Positions 1-13,550 are shown, numbered from the stretch's first letter. The stretch is 64,000 nt of DNA from Channa striata (GCA_033026295.1 CM065183.1:2418001-2482000); one strand, 5' to 3'. A program made the numbers and translations. The notes: generated by a model not told the origin, from the sequence alone.

Positions 1-3000
1 AAATTAAAGTTGGCATCATTTCAACGTGGTTCACCTAATATTTTAAGCTTAACCCTCACATGAACACATAAGACAGTCTACCCTTTACTGCGCTCGTGGA
101 CAGAGTAAAGATTTTGTCTGCATGTTGCAAATTTCGAAACAACTGTGGGCAGATATAGAAGCCCTGCATTTGCATAAAACCTATGAATATGACTTTCCCC
201 ACACACAAACTGCCATGCATAAACACATTAAAAGGGCTGATTTTTAATACGTTTATGAGGGATGGACTTCCATCTTTTTCTGTACCAGTGATCTTTTGAT
301 ACGATATCAAAGCGTTGGTGGTTTGCAGTAAAGTGTGACAAATCTGTGATAGGGTGGTAGATGGACACAAGCATGTCTAACTGTCATGTGTGATCACAGC
401 TCCTCTGTGCTGCATCAGTGATGTTCTTTAACAGGACCAATCAGTAAAAGCTGCACTTCCTTTTCTTGTCGTCCGCTCTTTGCGGTGACAGATCTGAGTG
501 GGGGAGCAGGCACGAGAACTCAAAGGCAAGCTGATGTTTTAAGACAGATCATGCATTTGTCATTGGTGGTAAATTGTGGGAGTTGAAATAATGCGCCTAT
601 TTCTAAAGTGATGGAGAATTAGAGAATTAGAGTGCCCCACCCCCACCCCCCACCCCTTTTGAAGTTGCCAAATTTAAAAAATGGGAGCACGCTGACCTTT
701 AAAGGTACAGAAAGGAAGACAATGTAACAAAGAAGAAACTACTGTCCAAGCATTTACACGTTTTTAAACTGCACCATTTTGTTGGTTATTTACAGATATT
801 TTGCATGGACACAAACAACAAGTAAAGTTATGATATTGTAGTGTGTTCAAAGAAATTTCTTTTTTCAATCTTAATCTTCCTCATTCTTTCCCTTACAGCA
901 CATTGATCCCCCTTTTCTTCCCAAACAAACGCCCCATCCAGCACACTGAGCTTCACACTGCTGAAATGCCTGGTGGGTGTCACCCTCCATCTAAATGTTA
1001 GGCTTTGCTCTAACTAACATTTCGGAGCTCCCTGACACTGTTTGCATGTAAACATGCTGCAGAGAAGCAGCTTTTTTCTCTCTAGAAAGATGCTGTTTGG
1101 AGGAAATTGAGAAGCTCACCCCTGGCACTGCTTCTCCCCATAAATCTTTTAGCATGTGCCTCTTGGCTAAATGACTTTGTACTGACAAAATTTAACCTCG
1201 ATCCCGCCCTGCAAGCTGTGAGAGTGGAGGAAACTTGATGGTGTAGAAGAAACAAATGGGGGTGAATTTCAACTGAAGGGAGACATTTTGTCTTGTTTTG
1301 TGCTGTATGCTCGCATGTTTTGGAGAATATGCAGAAGCGTAACAGTTATTTACATTCCCTTGAGGGAAAAATGAGCAGCTCTTTTACTTTTTATGCAAGA
1401 AATCACTTTATTACCAGAAAGGAAAATGCTGGCACACATGTACATCCCCAAGAAGCTCTGGGAAAGCAAAGTGATTCAATCTGTTATCAATCCCTGCATT
1501 GCATCATCTCATCACTTCACTGAAATAAGTGATCTGTCTAAGGAGTGGCTGGTCTGTTCATGGCCAAGCTGGAGATGTTAAAGTGGTAACAGTTTGATAC
1601 ATTCATCCCTAAAATATCATTTTGCTTTTATTTTCTTCTCTTTTATTTGTTTATTTATTTTGCTGGGGGGGCTCTGGTGAATCCGAGTCTCATGTTTTGG
1701 TTTTGGCTATTTCTGTTAAGTATTTATTTAAACATTATGTCAATGAAGAAAATAAAAACGCTAGTGTTTACTTTAGTTTTAGCCAGACTGAGACATCGTT
1801 ATTTCTGATCAAAAATTCTGTATTTGTACCTTTGTAAGATCTACTATACACCCTTTTGTTTCCAGACCTTTTAATATATGCTGTCTTTCCAATCTCTTCT
1901 GCTACTTTTCAAGATCATTTTTGTACAAAACTTGGTGATAAAGAACATCTAAAAACAAAACTTAGATACAGACCTGTCACATACCTGGTTCAAAAATACA
2001 TTTAGAGGTATGGATAATTGCACACAAGTGCAAAAACACACAAGTCTTCAAATGTGTGGACTCCTGCTAGTATGATCAGTAGCTCATGCAACATAACATG
2101 CTGGAGCTTTATTTTAACATTTATAAGAATAATTACGATGCAACAACACTCTGAGGTTTAAACACAAAATCTAAATCATTTATCCATGTCAATGGCATTT
2201 GGGCAAAAGACTGTGATAGGGGTAAAGATGCAATTTAAAACTTAAATGATTTCCCTAGGCCTATAAACCTACACCTGCATGGTCCTTTGAGTCTCCCCCA
2301 CTAAACTAATAAGCCAGTTTGCTTGTTGCCTGACAGGTTAAAACATTTGGCCGAGCACTAGCTAATGGTAAAGTCTGGTTGAGGGTAAATAACTGTGTAT
2401 AGATAATGAGTGATGAAATTACCTTCCATCGCTTGCAATGTGCATTCAGTTTTGTATCTTGAGTGAAGCTGTCCGGTCTCTGACACAGACGAACATCAGT
2501 GGAATGGAACAGGGTGTACAGAATATGAACAAGATTCACTTCCAGCAATGTATCTTTGATTCAGAGAGAACAAACAGAATTTGATAATTGTATTAAGCTA
2601 CTTTAAATACTGAAATATTTTTTTCTAAATATGATGTTTTAGTTTGTCCAGATCTGAAAGGAGGGAAACCTCACAGACTCTTTTCCAAGACGGTATTCTT
2701 TTGTTAATTCAGTGTTGGTCATTTCCTTTTCAATGGGACCAAAATAAAAGCTTTCAGAAAGGAGTGTCTGGGGAACTGCAAACATTTTTTAGAACTCTTT
2801 CCAGACTTACTTTCTAAGAAACTGGTTTAGCACTAAACCATTGCGTTTTGTCTCACTTGTAACGTCAGAGGTGTTGCTGTCACCCTGCGAAAGGCCACTG
2901 CCTGTATTTGTACCCTTGACAATCTGCAGCACGTACACAGTACAAAATCAACGGGATGAACATGTACTCCTCTCAGATATAGGTGCATATGAACACACGC

Positions 3001-4289
3001 ACACACAGACTTTTCTCCTGAACCCTGACATCTTTTTCCCCATTGTGCTCTGATTCCATCCGTTATGTTGAAGTTGCTCTGTTTTTCACAATTCAACCAC
3101 TCCTCTTCATTGTGTTGTTTGTTGTTCGATGCTTGTCAGAAGATGGGAAGAAGAAAAGAAAAGAAAAGAAAAAACTAGCAAAGGATATCATCCTTCATCT
3201 TTAATCCTGTCTTAAGGAATCAAGAAAGCACATCTGAGCTAAGATTCATCGCTGGATTCAAAGAGATCTGCGGAAACAAAGGGAAGCTGTCGAAACCACA
3301 GCTTGTCATCTGGAGAGATCTCTGGATGAAGGCAGGGCACTCACTTTAGTTTTTTATCATCCGGCTTTTTATAATCTATTATTATCTAGCTCGGCACAAG
3401 TGGAATTATATGGTCACTACATTATTGCACCTATGTGGTAGTGAAGCTGTTACATGAGTGAATTTATAAAATCTATGTTGTGAAGCTGTTGTAAATGCCA
3501 ACTATTGTGCATGTTTCTCCTTTATGTGGACACACTGTGCAATGTAACGTCTGATTTAACTATGTCCAGAAGCTACTACTGAGATTGATGGCAACAAAAT
3601 ACAGTGGAAAACCTCAAGACTCAAAGTTGGCTCTCTAAACGTACCAATCTTTAATATACAGATGCAGGGGCACACCCTTCTTTATCCACAGGAGCTTCAG
3701 TGAATCGGGAAGCAATAAAATGACAAGTACAGTAGACTGTGGAGGTGGAGGTTCTCCCCATAACAGGCAAACATGTGTTATTTCCTGCTTTTGATAAATG
3801 TGGTTTTCCCACGTACCTCTTACTGACTCTAATGTCCTCCTGACATCATCTGTCTACAAATGAAATCTGCTTTATAATGTGACACAACTCTGGTTAAAGT
3901 TTGGTTTAATTTACTCAGGTCCTGCACGAGACAATGATGCTACAGGTTTTGGGCCCAGTTTGCCTCTCCCAAAAACTGCAGGCCTGTTCCAGTTAACTGC
4001 CTCCATCGTGTGTTAGACTGAGTGTTGGACTTGTTAACAGAATAGCCAGTGAGAATGAGCGGTGTGGGAAATTCTAACTGCTTGTCTGTGTAAACACCAC
4101 ACACAAGTGGTAATACTATTTAACATTTATAGTTTGCCTCCACATTTTTTTTTCTTTTGTAGTTACATTTGATAAAATGAGTTGCTGAAAGATACTAAGT
4201 TCCTGGAATCCAGTTCAACTCTTTTGAATTGAAATTTATTTATTCAACTTCAATGAATTTGAATCATTTTTAGTGGCACTAGTCTTTTA
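1..4289. other. AT-rich intergenic or intronic sequence, no gene seen
   Basis: I find no supported gene here. The open frames are under about 105 codons, have no recognisable domain, and overlap on both strands. There is a short C-rich run near 637-657 and a small AAAAG repeat at 3151-3174. T-rich and A-rich runs are scattered and unremarkable. The sequence is compatible with ordinary teleost non-coding DNA. Confidence 0.6.
3151..3174. repeat. (AAAAG)n microsatellite
   Basis: About four to five tandem AAAAG units follow a GGGAAG stretch. This is a simple-sequence repeat with no further signal. Confidence 0.85.
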
Positions 4290-4550
4290 CGCATGCTTTT
4301 ACCAATTAATTTGTTGAATTTGGTTCATTAGCTAAGTATGAACCAAATGATTTGCATAGCATGGAGATTTATGATGTGTTTCCTAATGATGTTGCCCTTA
4401 AGGAGATATGTATAAAGAAAAAAGTACTAGTCCTAGCACAGAACCCTGTGGATCTCCAGAACTTTAATTAACTTCAATAATGTAAAAAAACACCACACTG
4501 AAATCAATTAGCACAGTACAAACTGTGTGTGGTCCTCTGGCTCGATTGAA
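4290..4550 (-). mobile_element. Decayed LINE reverse transcriptase fragment (L2/CR1-like)
   Basis: Read on the minus strand, 4431-4457 encodes the motif G-D-P-Q-G-S-V-L-G. This is the conserved block just before the YADD catalytic motif in non-LTR reverse transcriptases, where G-V-P-Q-G-S-V-L-G is usual. It is followed in frame by LVLFSLYISP and then, after a stop or frameshift, by a GNIIRKHIINLHAM-like tract resembling the region leading to YADD. The YADD itself is not intact. Upstream matches are weaker and broken by stops. This is an old, dead copy. The motif is clear, but the ends are estimates and the clade is inferred from resemblance to fish L2-type elements. Confidence 0.7.
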
Positions 4551-4559
4551 TGACTAAAG

Positions 4560-7500
4560 TTTGCTGAACTTGCTGAACAGAGCACTTCACCAACATAGCA
4601 TTGCAACACAACCATGTGACTCACAATGTAGAATAAAAAAAATCTCAAATCCCAGCCTCTTCGACTAACTCTGAATTACAATCTTGCCTCTGGGATAACA
4701 ATAACCTGCATGACTGAGGACATTCCTCATTATAAGAACTTTCTTCATTTAAATACCACACGACCTAAATTGTTCCTTTGTTTTTAACAGTATTACTGTG
4801 GGCGCTAGAGGTGCCTAACTATAACACCTTACGTAAGGACGCATATTTTCAGGATACTGGCTGTGCAAGCCACTTTCAACCTGTGGAGGTAAGGTTATTA
4901 AAACCAACTCCACACAGAGGAATTACTGTTTTATTGTGAGTGTAACAACAGACAGATGTGGCACATTGGAAGTCTGCCTGATCCATGATGGATCATATAT
5001 ATCCTAAGCATTGATGTTGTGCACATGCATGTGTTCCACAGGAATGAACGTATCCACCCCCAGGTTTCATTCCTTGAAGGGCTCCAGCTCTGTAACTTAA
5101 TGTTGTCTTTGCCGAAAAATGAACAGGCATAATTTTCCCTTTAAATCTGACCAATGTAACATCATGCCAAACATGCAGACTGTAACCCTTAGCAGCTGAC
5201 CTTTGGAAAATATTTGACAAGTTCTTCACCCTAAAGTAATGACAGTGTGGATGTTAATTTGGATCTGTATTGGTAGAGGTGTGTTCAGCCAGGAGAGAGT
5301 TTGAAGAGCAAATGTCATTTCAATAAAAAGGAGGTTCAGTTCATGCCTTTGGGGAAAACGGCAAAACCCTCTGGTAGCAGTTATGTATGTGGTGGGTTGG
5401 ACGGAGACTTGAGGTGGTGCTGTCGGTCTATGTGTAACACGAGGGTCCACAGTCTCTCCAGGGTTTGTGGTTGGAGGCTACAACCAATTTATCCTGTGGC
5501 CTCTGAGGCTCTCTCTTGGCTGGTCTGACATGGCCTCAAACACACACACACACACACACAAACACATACACACACACAAGCCTTGAACATTTTTTTTACT
5601 GCAAACCTTTTTGCTGATGATGTTTTTTTCATGCTCAATTGTTATGTTTTCCGATTTTAAAACGTATAATATTCCATGCACCATGTCCACTTACTTTGGC
5701 CTGTTACCATACAGAAAAAGATCACTCTCTTCCCTTCCCTTGTAGTCTGGGTGCTACCAAGCTGAGGGAGGGCAGGTGGTTGCTGAAAGTTAATAAAGAA
5801 TACATTTTTAGGGGGGTTCTTTAAGTTTGGTTTATTTCCTGGCAGGTTGTTTTTTACCTCCGTTTAATATTTTGTGAATAAATGCCACCTTTCTTATTTT
5901 GCAGGTACTCTGGCCTGCTGAGTTGCGTCTTAAACACCCTTTTTTAAACAAGTTTTGCAACATGTCCATTGAACTGCTTGCAGTAAAAACTGCTAACTTC
6001 CTCGTCTATGATAGACATAGGTGTTGGTTTCAGGTTCTAAAGGTGCTGCCCTGCTTAAATGATTTACTGAGTCTAAAATAGTTAATATTTCAAAAGATCT
6101 TTCAGAATGAAGGTGACTATACAGCATCCACAATATACACACAAGTATCCCACACATTGCCTGAGTGTGCGATTCCACGCCTCAGCACGTACAGTGAATA
6201 CAGACAACGCCACACTCCACCCCTGACCCGGACACTGTATGTGTGTGTGATGTGTAGAGGTGTGTGTCTGGCTGCAGTTTGAGTGTCAGTCATTGTGCAG
6301 CTTCACAGAGATTCCAGTGAAGGTTTTAATTAGCTCTTGACTTGAGTCTTGGCAGCCAGTGTGGAGATGCTTACTGAGGACCGTAAATCAGCAGCAGCAA
6401 GGAGGATGAGACCACACCCCAGGGCCCTGCAGACACCCAGCGATCCCAGGCATCCACACCTCCCTACACCACAGACCAGCACTGCCAGCTCGGATCGGGA
6501 CATGCCGCACTTTCTCCGGGTTCTCACAGACACACACCCACGTGCATTCCCTATCCCCTTACCCAAACCTAAACCATCACAACTATGTGAAAACATTTAA
6601 GGAAAGATGGTGTATTTTACTATGCCAGTGCAGTGCATTTTCTGTAAACATGGCCATCATGACTCCATGGGTCATATTAACTTTGTACTCACCATTTCAC
6701 CACTTTGTACTCATTCCATTGTAGAATTGAGGACTTATAATGAGGACTATTCAGCTTTTCAAATAAACATGATCTTTACATGAATCATTTCACAAATCAC
6801 CACAGGCACTTGTTGGTGATGACTTCATTGTCAGCAATGATCCACTCAATGCAATTTTTCCATCAAAGTAGTGCGAGAATAAAAATTCACCTGCACCATT
6901 ATGACAGCATTTCAGGTGCTTTTCTTTTTGCTCTAAAACAGAGGAAGCTTCATCTGGCAGACAGGGGCACAGAGCTATTACCATATTCACAAACGTCCAC
7001 ACCGTCTTAATTCTCAAATTAAACACCTGCCTCGTTCTCTGGCTGCTGTGAGCGGCATCGCGATTTTATTCTGTGCTTCTTCTCTCCTCTTGTCTTGTTC
7101 TCACTCCTGAGCTTTTCTTTCCCTGTTGATCTCATATCTCGTTGTCCTTCCTGGTATTTCAACAGCAGAGAGGAGAATAAATTGACTTTGTGTCTGCTTT
7201 TAGATGGTGTTGAACAATGTGCAGAACTCGGGAAAGTAGTTAATTTTAATGATTTGACCCTTTTAATGAGCCTTCAAAGTACTATTTCATGTGGAGACAC
7301 CAATATGATAATACGTCTTGTTGTACCTGGACATCAACACAGTGAATGAGGGTACAAGAAATGAAAACAGATGGATAAGAGGTCATCTTATCTCCACTGC
7401 TATTAAGCATAATAACAAAAGATGGTGAAATGTGTACAATGCTAAAGGACAACACCTAGCAGAACATTGCACAATTAATGAGGGTAATTGGCAAAAGTCA

Positions 7501-8590
7501 GTATAAAGGTTGTGAAAAAAGAGCATTTAAGAAGTAAGGTATCACACACGTGTGAGGATTTATTTAAAAGCACAAGTTTACCACTATGCAACATGTAAGC
7601 ACAAAACCGAAACTATGAAATTATGGACATTTTGTTACAAGCAAGGACGAAGGAGCAAGATCTATTTTGAACAAAACTCTGAGGGACACATTTCTTGTTG
7701 TAGCCGTGCTGCATGTTCCCAAACAAGTTCTCTAATACATTTCTACAGAGCAGGTGCCACACAGTAAGTGTGGAGCTTTCAAGCTGCTGGAGTCTTTTGG
7801 CCGAAGCTCAGCTGTCCGAATGACCTGGCTGATGGTCCAGAAGTCTTTTACAGTGGGTTTTAATATGTTAATATCAGATGCAAACAATAATCACCTATCT
7901 AAATACAGATTCAAACAAGGCATGGGCACCTGCATGTAAATGCACCCATGTGACATGTAGATTTTTATGAATATCGACAACTGATTGGCATGTTTTTATA
8001 TAATTTCATCAGTTTCATCGACATGGTTTCATGGTCTTTACATTTACGATTTTATTGTACATAGACTGTCAGGGAAGTCACACTTCTTTGAGTTCACTCG
8101 TCACAGATGTCAAATGTATCTCCATCCCAGCCTCAAACATTTCTACATGCTGTCTCCATGGTGACTGGGCTATATTGTAAAAAAAAAAATAAAAAAGTCC
8201 AACGTTGAAACTTCAGTAGAACAATCTCCATGCTGTAATACAATGATATAAACCACACTTTTTAACTATTCTTCATGCTAATGCTGGCTCTTTTCTCTCT
8301 ATGGTGTAAAAAAATCAATACATTTGTGTGTTGTTTATTAAGTCGCTGCTAATTAAGGAAAAGGTCACAGAGCAGCAGACATGCCACACAGATATACACA
8401 GAACTTTTATGTCCATGGATTACAATACGGTAATGTGTGACTCTGTGCTGGGGCGTAGAGCTGAATGTCTTCTTGGACGTCAGCTCATTGTAGTTTAAAG
8501 ACTGACATTGTTGTCAGCAGCATGTTTTCACATCATGTCTATAAAAAAAACTCTGGATGGAGCACACACAAAATTAACAATGTGAGATTT
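4560..8590. other. Non-coding sequence with scattered simple repeats
   Basis: I see no supported gene. The region contains a CA-rich microsatellite at 5540-5579, a C/CA-rich stretch around 6400-6550, and otherwise mixed AT-rich DNA. Overlapping frames on both strands around 6330-6600 are the result of low stop-codon density in GC-richer sequence. They show no codon pattern or domain. Confidence 0.55.
5540..5579. repeat. (CA)n microsatellite, interrupted
   Basis: An alternating CA tract with two interruptions (AAACACATA). It creates spurious Cys-Val-rich open frames on the minus strand. Confidence 0.95.
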
Positions 8591-8602
8591 TAATCTTTCC
8601 AG

Positions 8603-8634
<32 letters not shown>

Positions 8635-8637
8635 TTA
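8603..8637. repeat. (TTTA)n microsatellite
   Basis: About eight tandem TTTA units lie upstream of the LINE fragment. This is a simple repeat. Confidence 0.9.
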
Positions 8638-8954
8638 ACCAAATACCATTATGCTGTGACTTACTTTTGGGTTAGTGCTACATAGCAAAAGTTGGCACCC
8701 TAAACTGAGTTTGAGAACAATGGATATATTCTGGATTCCTCTGTGAGGTTCTCTGAGGCACAAAGTAGGAGCAAAAAGGTTTACAGGCCTCCAGAATCTT
8801 CTAATAAAAAATATTCCCTGATTGCGTTATTTTGACCCATAGAGCATAAATTGCTTCTAGATAGCTGACTTCCTCTTTGCTCGCCATACATACAAACAGA
8901 AACTTAAAATCAACTATTGTTTGGTCTCACAAATACTGTCTAGACAGTATGGTG

Positions 8955-9812
8955 GGACAGCACATTTCTGAGTTGCAAGAAACCTTGCACTAGTACTGGT
9001 AGTCATTTTTAACCAGGATTTGTCATTTACTCACACATAAAACAAATCTCTAGAACAGTCTTCTTCCACCTAAGGAACATTGCCAAAATTAGGAGCATCC
9101 TGTCCCAAAGTGATGCTGAAAAACTGGTTCATGCATTTGTTCCTTCTAGATTGGACTACTGTAATTCTCTACTTTCAGGCTGCCCCAGTAACTCTCTAAA
9201 AAGCCTCCAATTAATCCAAAATGCTGCAGCAAGATTACTGACTGGGATTGGTAAGAGAGATCATATTTCACCTTCATTAGCTTCTCTCCATTGGCTTCCA
9301 ATTAAATGCAGAATAGAATTTAAAACCCTTCTTCTTACCTATAAAGCTTTAAACGGTCAAGCCCCATCATATTTAAAAGATCTCTTAGTACCATATCATC
9401 CTACTAGACCACTTCGGTCCCAAAATGCAGGCTTACTTGTGGTTCCCAGAATTTCCAAAAATAAAATGGGAGGCAGAGCCTTTAGCTATCATGCTCCTCT
9501 CCTGTGGAACCAGCTCCCAGTCCAGATTGAAAAAACACAGGGTAGAGACACCCTCTCTACTTTTAAAACTAGGCTCAAAACATTCTGTGTGTCTTTCAGT
9601 GCACAGCTACTGGTCCTACCATCCTGCCCAATGTTTTCCACTCACTCCAACTGGTCTGCTTGAGGTTTCTTACGTTAAAGGGAGTTTTTCCTCTCCGCTG
9701 TTGCCTATAGCTGCTCAAAGGGCATGTGTTGGGTTTTTTGGACTTAATATGTCAAAAAAGTGCCTTGAGATGACAATGTGAATTGGCGTTATCAAAATAA
9801 AGTTTAGTCGAA
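8955..9812 (+). mobile_element. 5'-truncated L2/CR1-type LINE: ORF2 C-terminus plus 3' tail
   Basis: The frame from 9061 to 9663 encodes the C-terminal end of a non-LTR retrotransposon ORF2. It starts with FFHLRNIAKIR, continues with LDYCNSLLSG and LQLIQNAAARLLTG, then SLHWLPIKCRIEFK and LLTYKALNGQAPSYL, and ends with the SFKTRLK-like motif TFKTRLKTF. These motifs are typical of the region after the reverse transcriptase domain in L2/CR1/Rex1-like elements. A frameshift near 9035 separates a still recognisable upstream piece (VIFNQDLSFTH). The palm catalytic motifs and the endonuclease are absent, so the copy is 5'-truncated, as is usual for LINEs. The untranslated tail contains GGGAGTTTTTCCTCTCCG and ends at AATAAAG near 9800. 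The copy cannot move itself. Its reading frame is unusually well kept over about 200 codons, suggesting a moderate age. Confidence 0.92.
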
Positions 9813-10059
9813 AAAGTAATTATTTTGTCATTTTGTAGATAGGGTGGTAGGGTGGAAGTGAATTTCCCAGCACTGCTGTCAGTGCAGTACAAGTCTGACT
9901 TCAGCACAAATCAGGAATATTATTACCTTAAAGAACTTCCTAATGCTGCTTTAAAATCACTAAATTAGCACAGTAGAGCCTCATTAAAATGAAATTCAGT
10001 TTAACATTGTAATTGAATGATTGAATGCTTGAATGCTGCATATACTGTTGTTACAGTAT
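9813..10059. other. Short AT-rich spacer between LINE and SINE
   Basis: I see nothing here apart from AT-rich sequence and a small GAATG-type repetition near 10015-10040. Confidence 0.5.
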
Positions 10060-10234
10060 GGGCGACTGTGGCGCAGTTGGTAGCGTGGTCGTCCAGCAAT
10101 TTTACAGTTCACAGTGAGCATCAGCCAGCTCCCCCATCAGTGCATGAACATCTGCGTGATTGTGAGTGTGACTGGGTATAAAAGAAGCAGTCTAAACCGC
10201 TTTGAATACCAACAGGTACAAAAGCACTACATTT
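10060..10234 (+). mobile_element. tRNA-derived SINE (AFC-like), degenerate
   Basis: The head GGGCGACTGTGGCGCAGTTG followed by GTAGCG resembles a tRNA 5' half with an A-box promoter. Downstream, the body reads TGATTGTGAGTGTGACTGGG and then AAACCGCTTTGAATACC, and it ends with AAAAGCACTACATTT. This matches the layout of fish SINEs in which the tail reads 'AAAGCGCTTTGAGT...AAAAGCGCTATATAAAT'. The expected B-box (GGTTCGATCC-like) is not recognisable, so the internal promoter is probably dead. The family name is inferred from memory of the consensus. Confidence 0.75.
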
Positions 10235-10925
10235 GAGGATATTTTATTTCACTTGTTTCCCACATGGCAACTACAATACAAGACTTAGATAAAAGCAAAT
10301 CATTGTGCATAAATTAAGGTAACAGAATTAAAAGCATGAATAAATATTGAAATAAACTTTTTAAAACAGGAAGAAAAAACATTTTAGTTCTGCAACTGAC
10401 GTGAACTTGTGTCTCTTACACAGATTCCTCCATCCTCCACCACCGAGTCTTGACACTACTTTATTCATTAGCAATAAGTGCCGGACAGAATTGTCCAATA
10501 TCAGCAAAACTACTGGGGGGACTGAGCGGCATATCAGAAAAACAACATATGGGTCAAAGATGTGTCTTTCTCGCACGTACTGTATAAAGACATTTTTTGA
10601 AACTTGTGTTGCCACTGATGCTTGTTTGAGGCAGACAAAACCTCAAGCATCTTCACAGAACTCCACTTCAGCATTTGACTCACATCCCATCATTCACAAG
10701 ATGACTCCTCTGACTCAAACGCCTCACCAATAGACTCCATAAAATCTGAGACACCCTACTATACAATATACATGTGTGTCTCTGTGTGTTTTCTAGGCCA
10801 CAGTAGATTTTGTTATCGCTTTAAATCAGTTCAACAGAGTCTCTTTAAAGAGGACGATATGTCTGTTAGAGAATAAAAAAATAAATGTCAAGAGGGAGGA
10901 ATCCTGACAGAGGAATGACAGATTT
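10235..10925. other. Non-coding sequence, no gene seen
   Basis: Frames on both strands at 10361-10733 overlap each other and show no domain. The rest is AT-rich. I see no regulatory or repeat structure beyond this. Confidence 0.5.
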
Positions 10926-10929
10926 GGTG

Positions 10930-11130
10930 TGTATGTGAAAGCCCCACCTAGGACGCCTGGCAGGCAGTAGTGCTGTGAGCGAAGGCAAACCTCATAAAAG
11001 GAGTGGAGTGCAAGGGAGATGGGCTCCGTCGCCTGCGGGGGACTAATGGCAGCCGAGAGGCAGCAAAGCCTGAAATAAGAAGATACTAAAATTTATGAAA
11101 AGAATCAGCCATCCAGCCTGATTACCCTTC
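10930..11130. promoter_or_regulatory. Candidate conserved non-coding element
   Basis: A GC-richer unique block with no open frame, flanked by AT-rich sequence and a 12-base G run at 11141-11152. It contains GGACTAATGGC and CTGATTACC, both with homeodomain-like cores. The call rests on composition and motif texture only; conservation cannot be seen from one sequence. Confidence 0.22.
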
Positions 11131-11140
11131 TCACAGAGGA

Positions 11141-11152
11141 GGGGGGGGGGGG
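11141..11152. repeat. Poly(G) run of 12
   Basis: An uninterrupted run of twelve G residues. It is prone to length variation and sequencing error. Confidence 0.9.
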
Positions 11153-11159
11153 TGTAGAA

Positions 11160-13550
11160 CAGCAAAAGAGGGTTTAAGAGAGGTGAGACACATACTGCAG
11201 GTACAGGCAACACACCAGAAGCATCAGAAACTTTCTCTGCTTTTGGTGGAACAAGAAGTTCTGTGAAATTGAACTTTTTTTTTTTTAAAGGAGCAGTTTT
11301 TAAATTTTAACCTAGTTTAACACAAATAGTGTGAACAAGAGGAACACTGTAGCCTGCACTTGGTCAGACAACATCACACCATTCATTGATCAGTGTCTGT
11401 TGTTATCAGCATGATAGATATCCATCCATGGCAGTTGGCTCTAAGTCTCAATGTGTTTCCCCTCATATTGAAGGGTAATCATCTACTGGTAGGTAGTGGA
11501 TAATAATCACTGATGACTCTTGAATCGATGTTATCTTACCACAGTTTGATAACAAGAATTGTTATTATGTTTATTATTTTATGATGACACTGTATAATTA
11601 TATAAGGGGGACATGGTCTTAATTTAGTTGACATAGTTTTTAGTTTGGAGGTTAAAGAACTATCAGGGTGGGGTTTACAGGGGGTAGACTAAGAATTGCA
11701 CACTTGCACTTGAGCAGGGGGGTTGTTGGTTTGCTTGCTATAATAAAGTGGTTCCCCTTTAAATTACATCTGCGATGGTAACTTAATTTAAGTGAGTGTC
11801 AGTGGTGGATAAGATGAGACAGGAGGTTACTGGGTTTAATGATACTAAGGTTTTGGTCATGTACTGAACCTGTAAATCCTGTAAATCCCAGTGAACTGGA
11901 GGCTTTCGTACTTTGGACTGGAAAATAAAGTAAGAACTTTCTAGTAGAAGTCCAGCTTAAAAGTCAAACCTTACGGGTCTGAAAAACATCAACAACTATT
12001 GCAAATCAAGAAGGCATTTCCTAAATTTTACATAAACCAAAGGACACAGTAGAAATTAGCTTTTTAAAACTTAGCTCTGAAACGTTTCATTTCTTTCCCT
12101 TCTATCGTTTTACCAAGTACTGTGGTTTAGCTTAGCACTCTGTAAATAGTAAATTTACTAATAATCATCATTTATTCAGAACCTGAATGAAGTTTTAGTG
12201 TCTGTGCACAGCAGCTACTTGATAGACACTAATGATTAAATCTTAGTCATAAAATGAAGGTATTGGCTGAATCTGGGTTAGCAGGAAGAGTAAATTCCTT
12301 AAAAACCCAAGTTAACATGTAATGGTGTTTTAAAAATACACAATAGATCACCAAAATGTTATTGTGTGTTGCTGTCAAGGAGGGTATATATTACACAAAG
12401 TGAAATGTGGAAGCATGTCAGCTTGACCGCCGCTGTGAGTCTAACGATACCACCTCAACATGAGCTGACCTGCTCATTTGAAAAGCCATTACAAGTTGTT
12501 TGGCTAATCAGTCGATTATTATACAATCTATTCATCAAGTGTCCGGGGCTCCGTCCTCCCCTCATACTGCACTTCCAACTGATCCTGACGCAGAGATCGG
12601 GCGCTTGGCAAGAAACCACCTATAAATAAAGATGAGAGACATTGGAGTCAGGGGGACCGAGTAAGTGCTTCCTGAACAGCTATTTGTGAGTGAAGTTTTC
12701 GATTAAACTATCCAAACAAGTGAAAGTGGGAATGTTAGCCTGAACGAGGAAAAACAAAGGAAGCATTTGGCATCTGAGGAACATGACTATTCACAACAAC
12801 CCTGAGCCCACTAGTTAAACATGATACTTTATGGTTATAATTTATACTGTAACTTTGTACTTGACAATAGATGTTGTGAATTGTGTATGACTGCAAGACC
12901 ACATGGCTGTAGAGCCGTTTGTACATATACCAGGATCACAATATTTTAATTGTGTTTTTCTCCTAACATGGTAAATCAATGAAACTACTGTCCCATCAAT
13001 GGAGCTTCTCTGAAACATCAGTTCAAAGGTAAGACCAACATTTAGCTGAGGATAGATTTTGTTTCGGGTCAGGTTATTTCACTCAGGTTATGATTTTAAT
13101 TCACAGGTGTTCTTGTAGGTTTTTATGCTACAGCCACTTTTATTGTTTACTATGGAGAACTTATGATGGACAAGACCACCTGATATCAGCATTGCTGTTT
13201 TTAGATCAAACATACATGTTATAAAGGTACAAAGATACAAAGTTTTTATCCCCAGCAGGGATAGCAAACATAACTTCATTCACTTCAGTTTTCAGGAATC
13301 CCACACATTCACCCTCAGTTCACTTCCAACCAACTTTTCACACAACCACTGAAAAATACTGAAACTCCTGAGTACAGTAAATAAGACTTGCCACTCAGTT
13401 AACGTGGAGGATATTAGTGTCATATAAAAAGTGGGTCTTCGCTTGCTCACTTCCCAACCTGCCATTATAAACTGTGCCATGAAAATATTGCCATAGCCGG
13501 TCCTCTCCTTCCCCCCTTCCCTTCATCTAAAAAGAATGTTTTCATAATAT
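11160..13550. other. AT-rich non-coding sequence
   Basis: I see no supported gene. The region is AT-rich with short T runs. A GC-richer patch at about 12540-12660 has no coding signal. The open frames are under 90 codons and unrecognisable. Confidence 0.5.

Noticed and set aside
6330..6600. Paired open frames on both strands
   Set aside because: A CA/CC-rich GC stretch with few stops, no domain, and no splice-site context.
9425..9781. 118-codon frame overlapping the LINE
   Set aside because: It is a shifted register over the LINE ORF2 and its untranslated tail; the motif-bearing frame is the other one.
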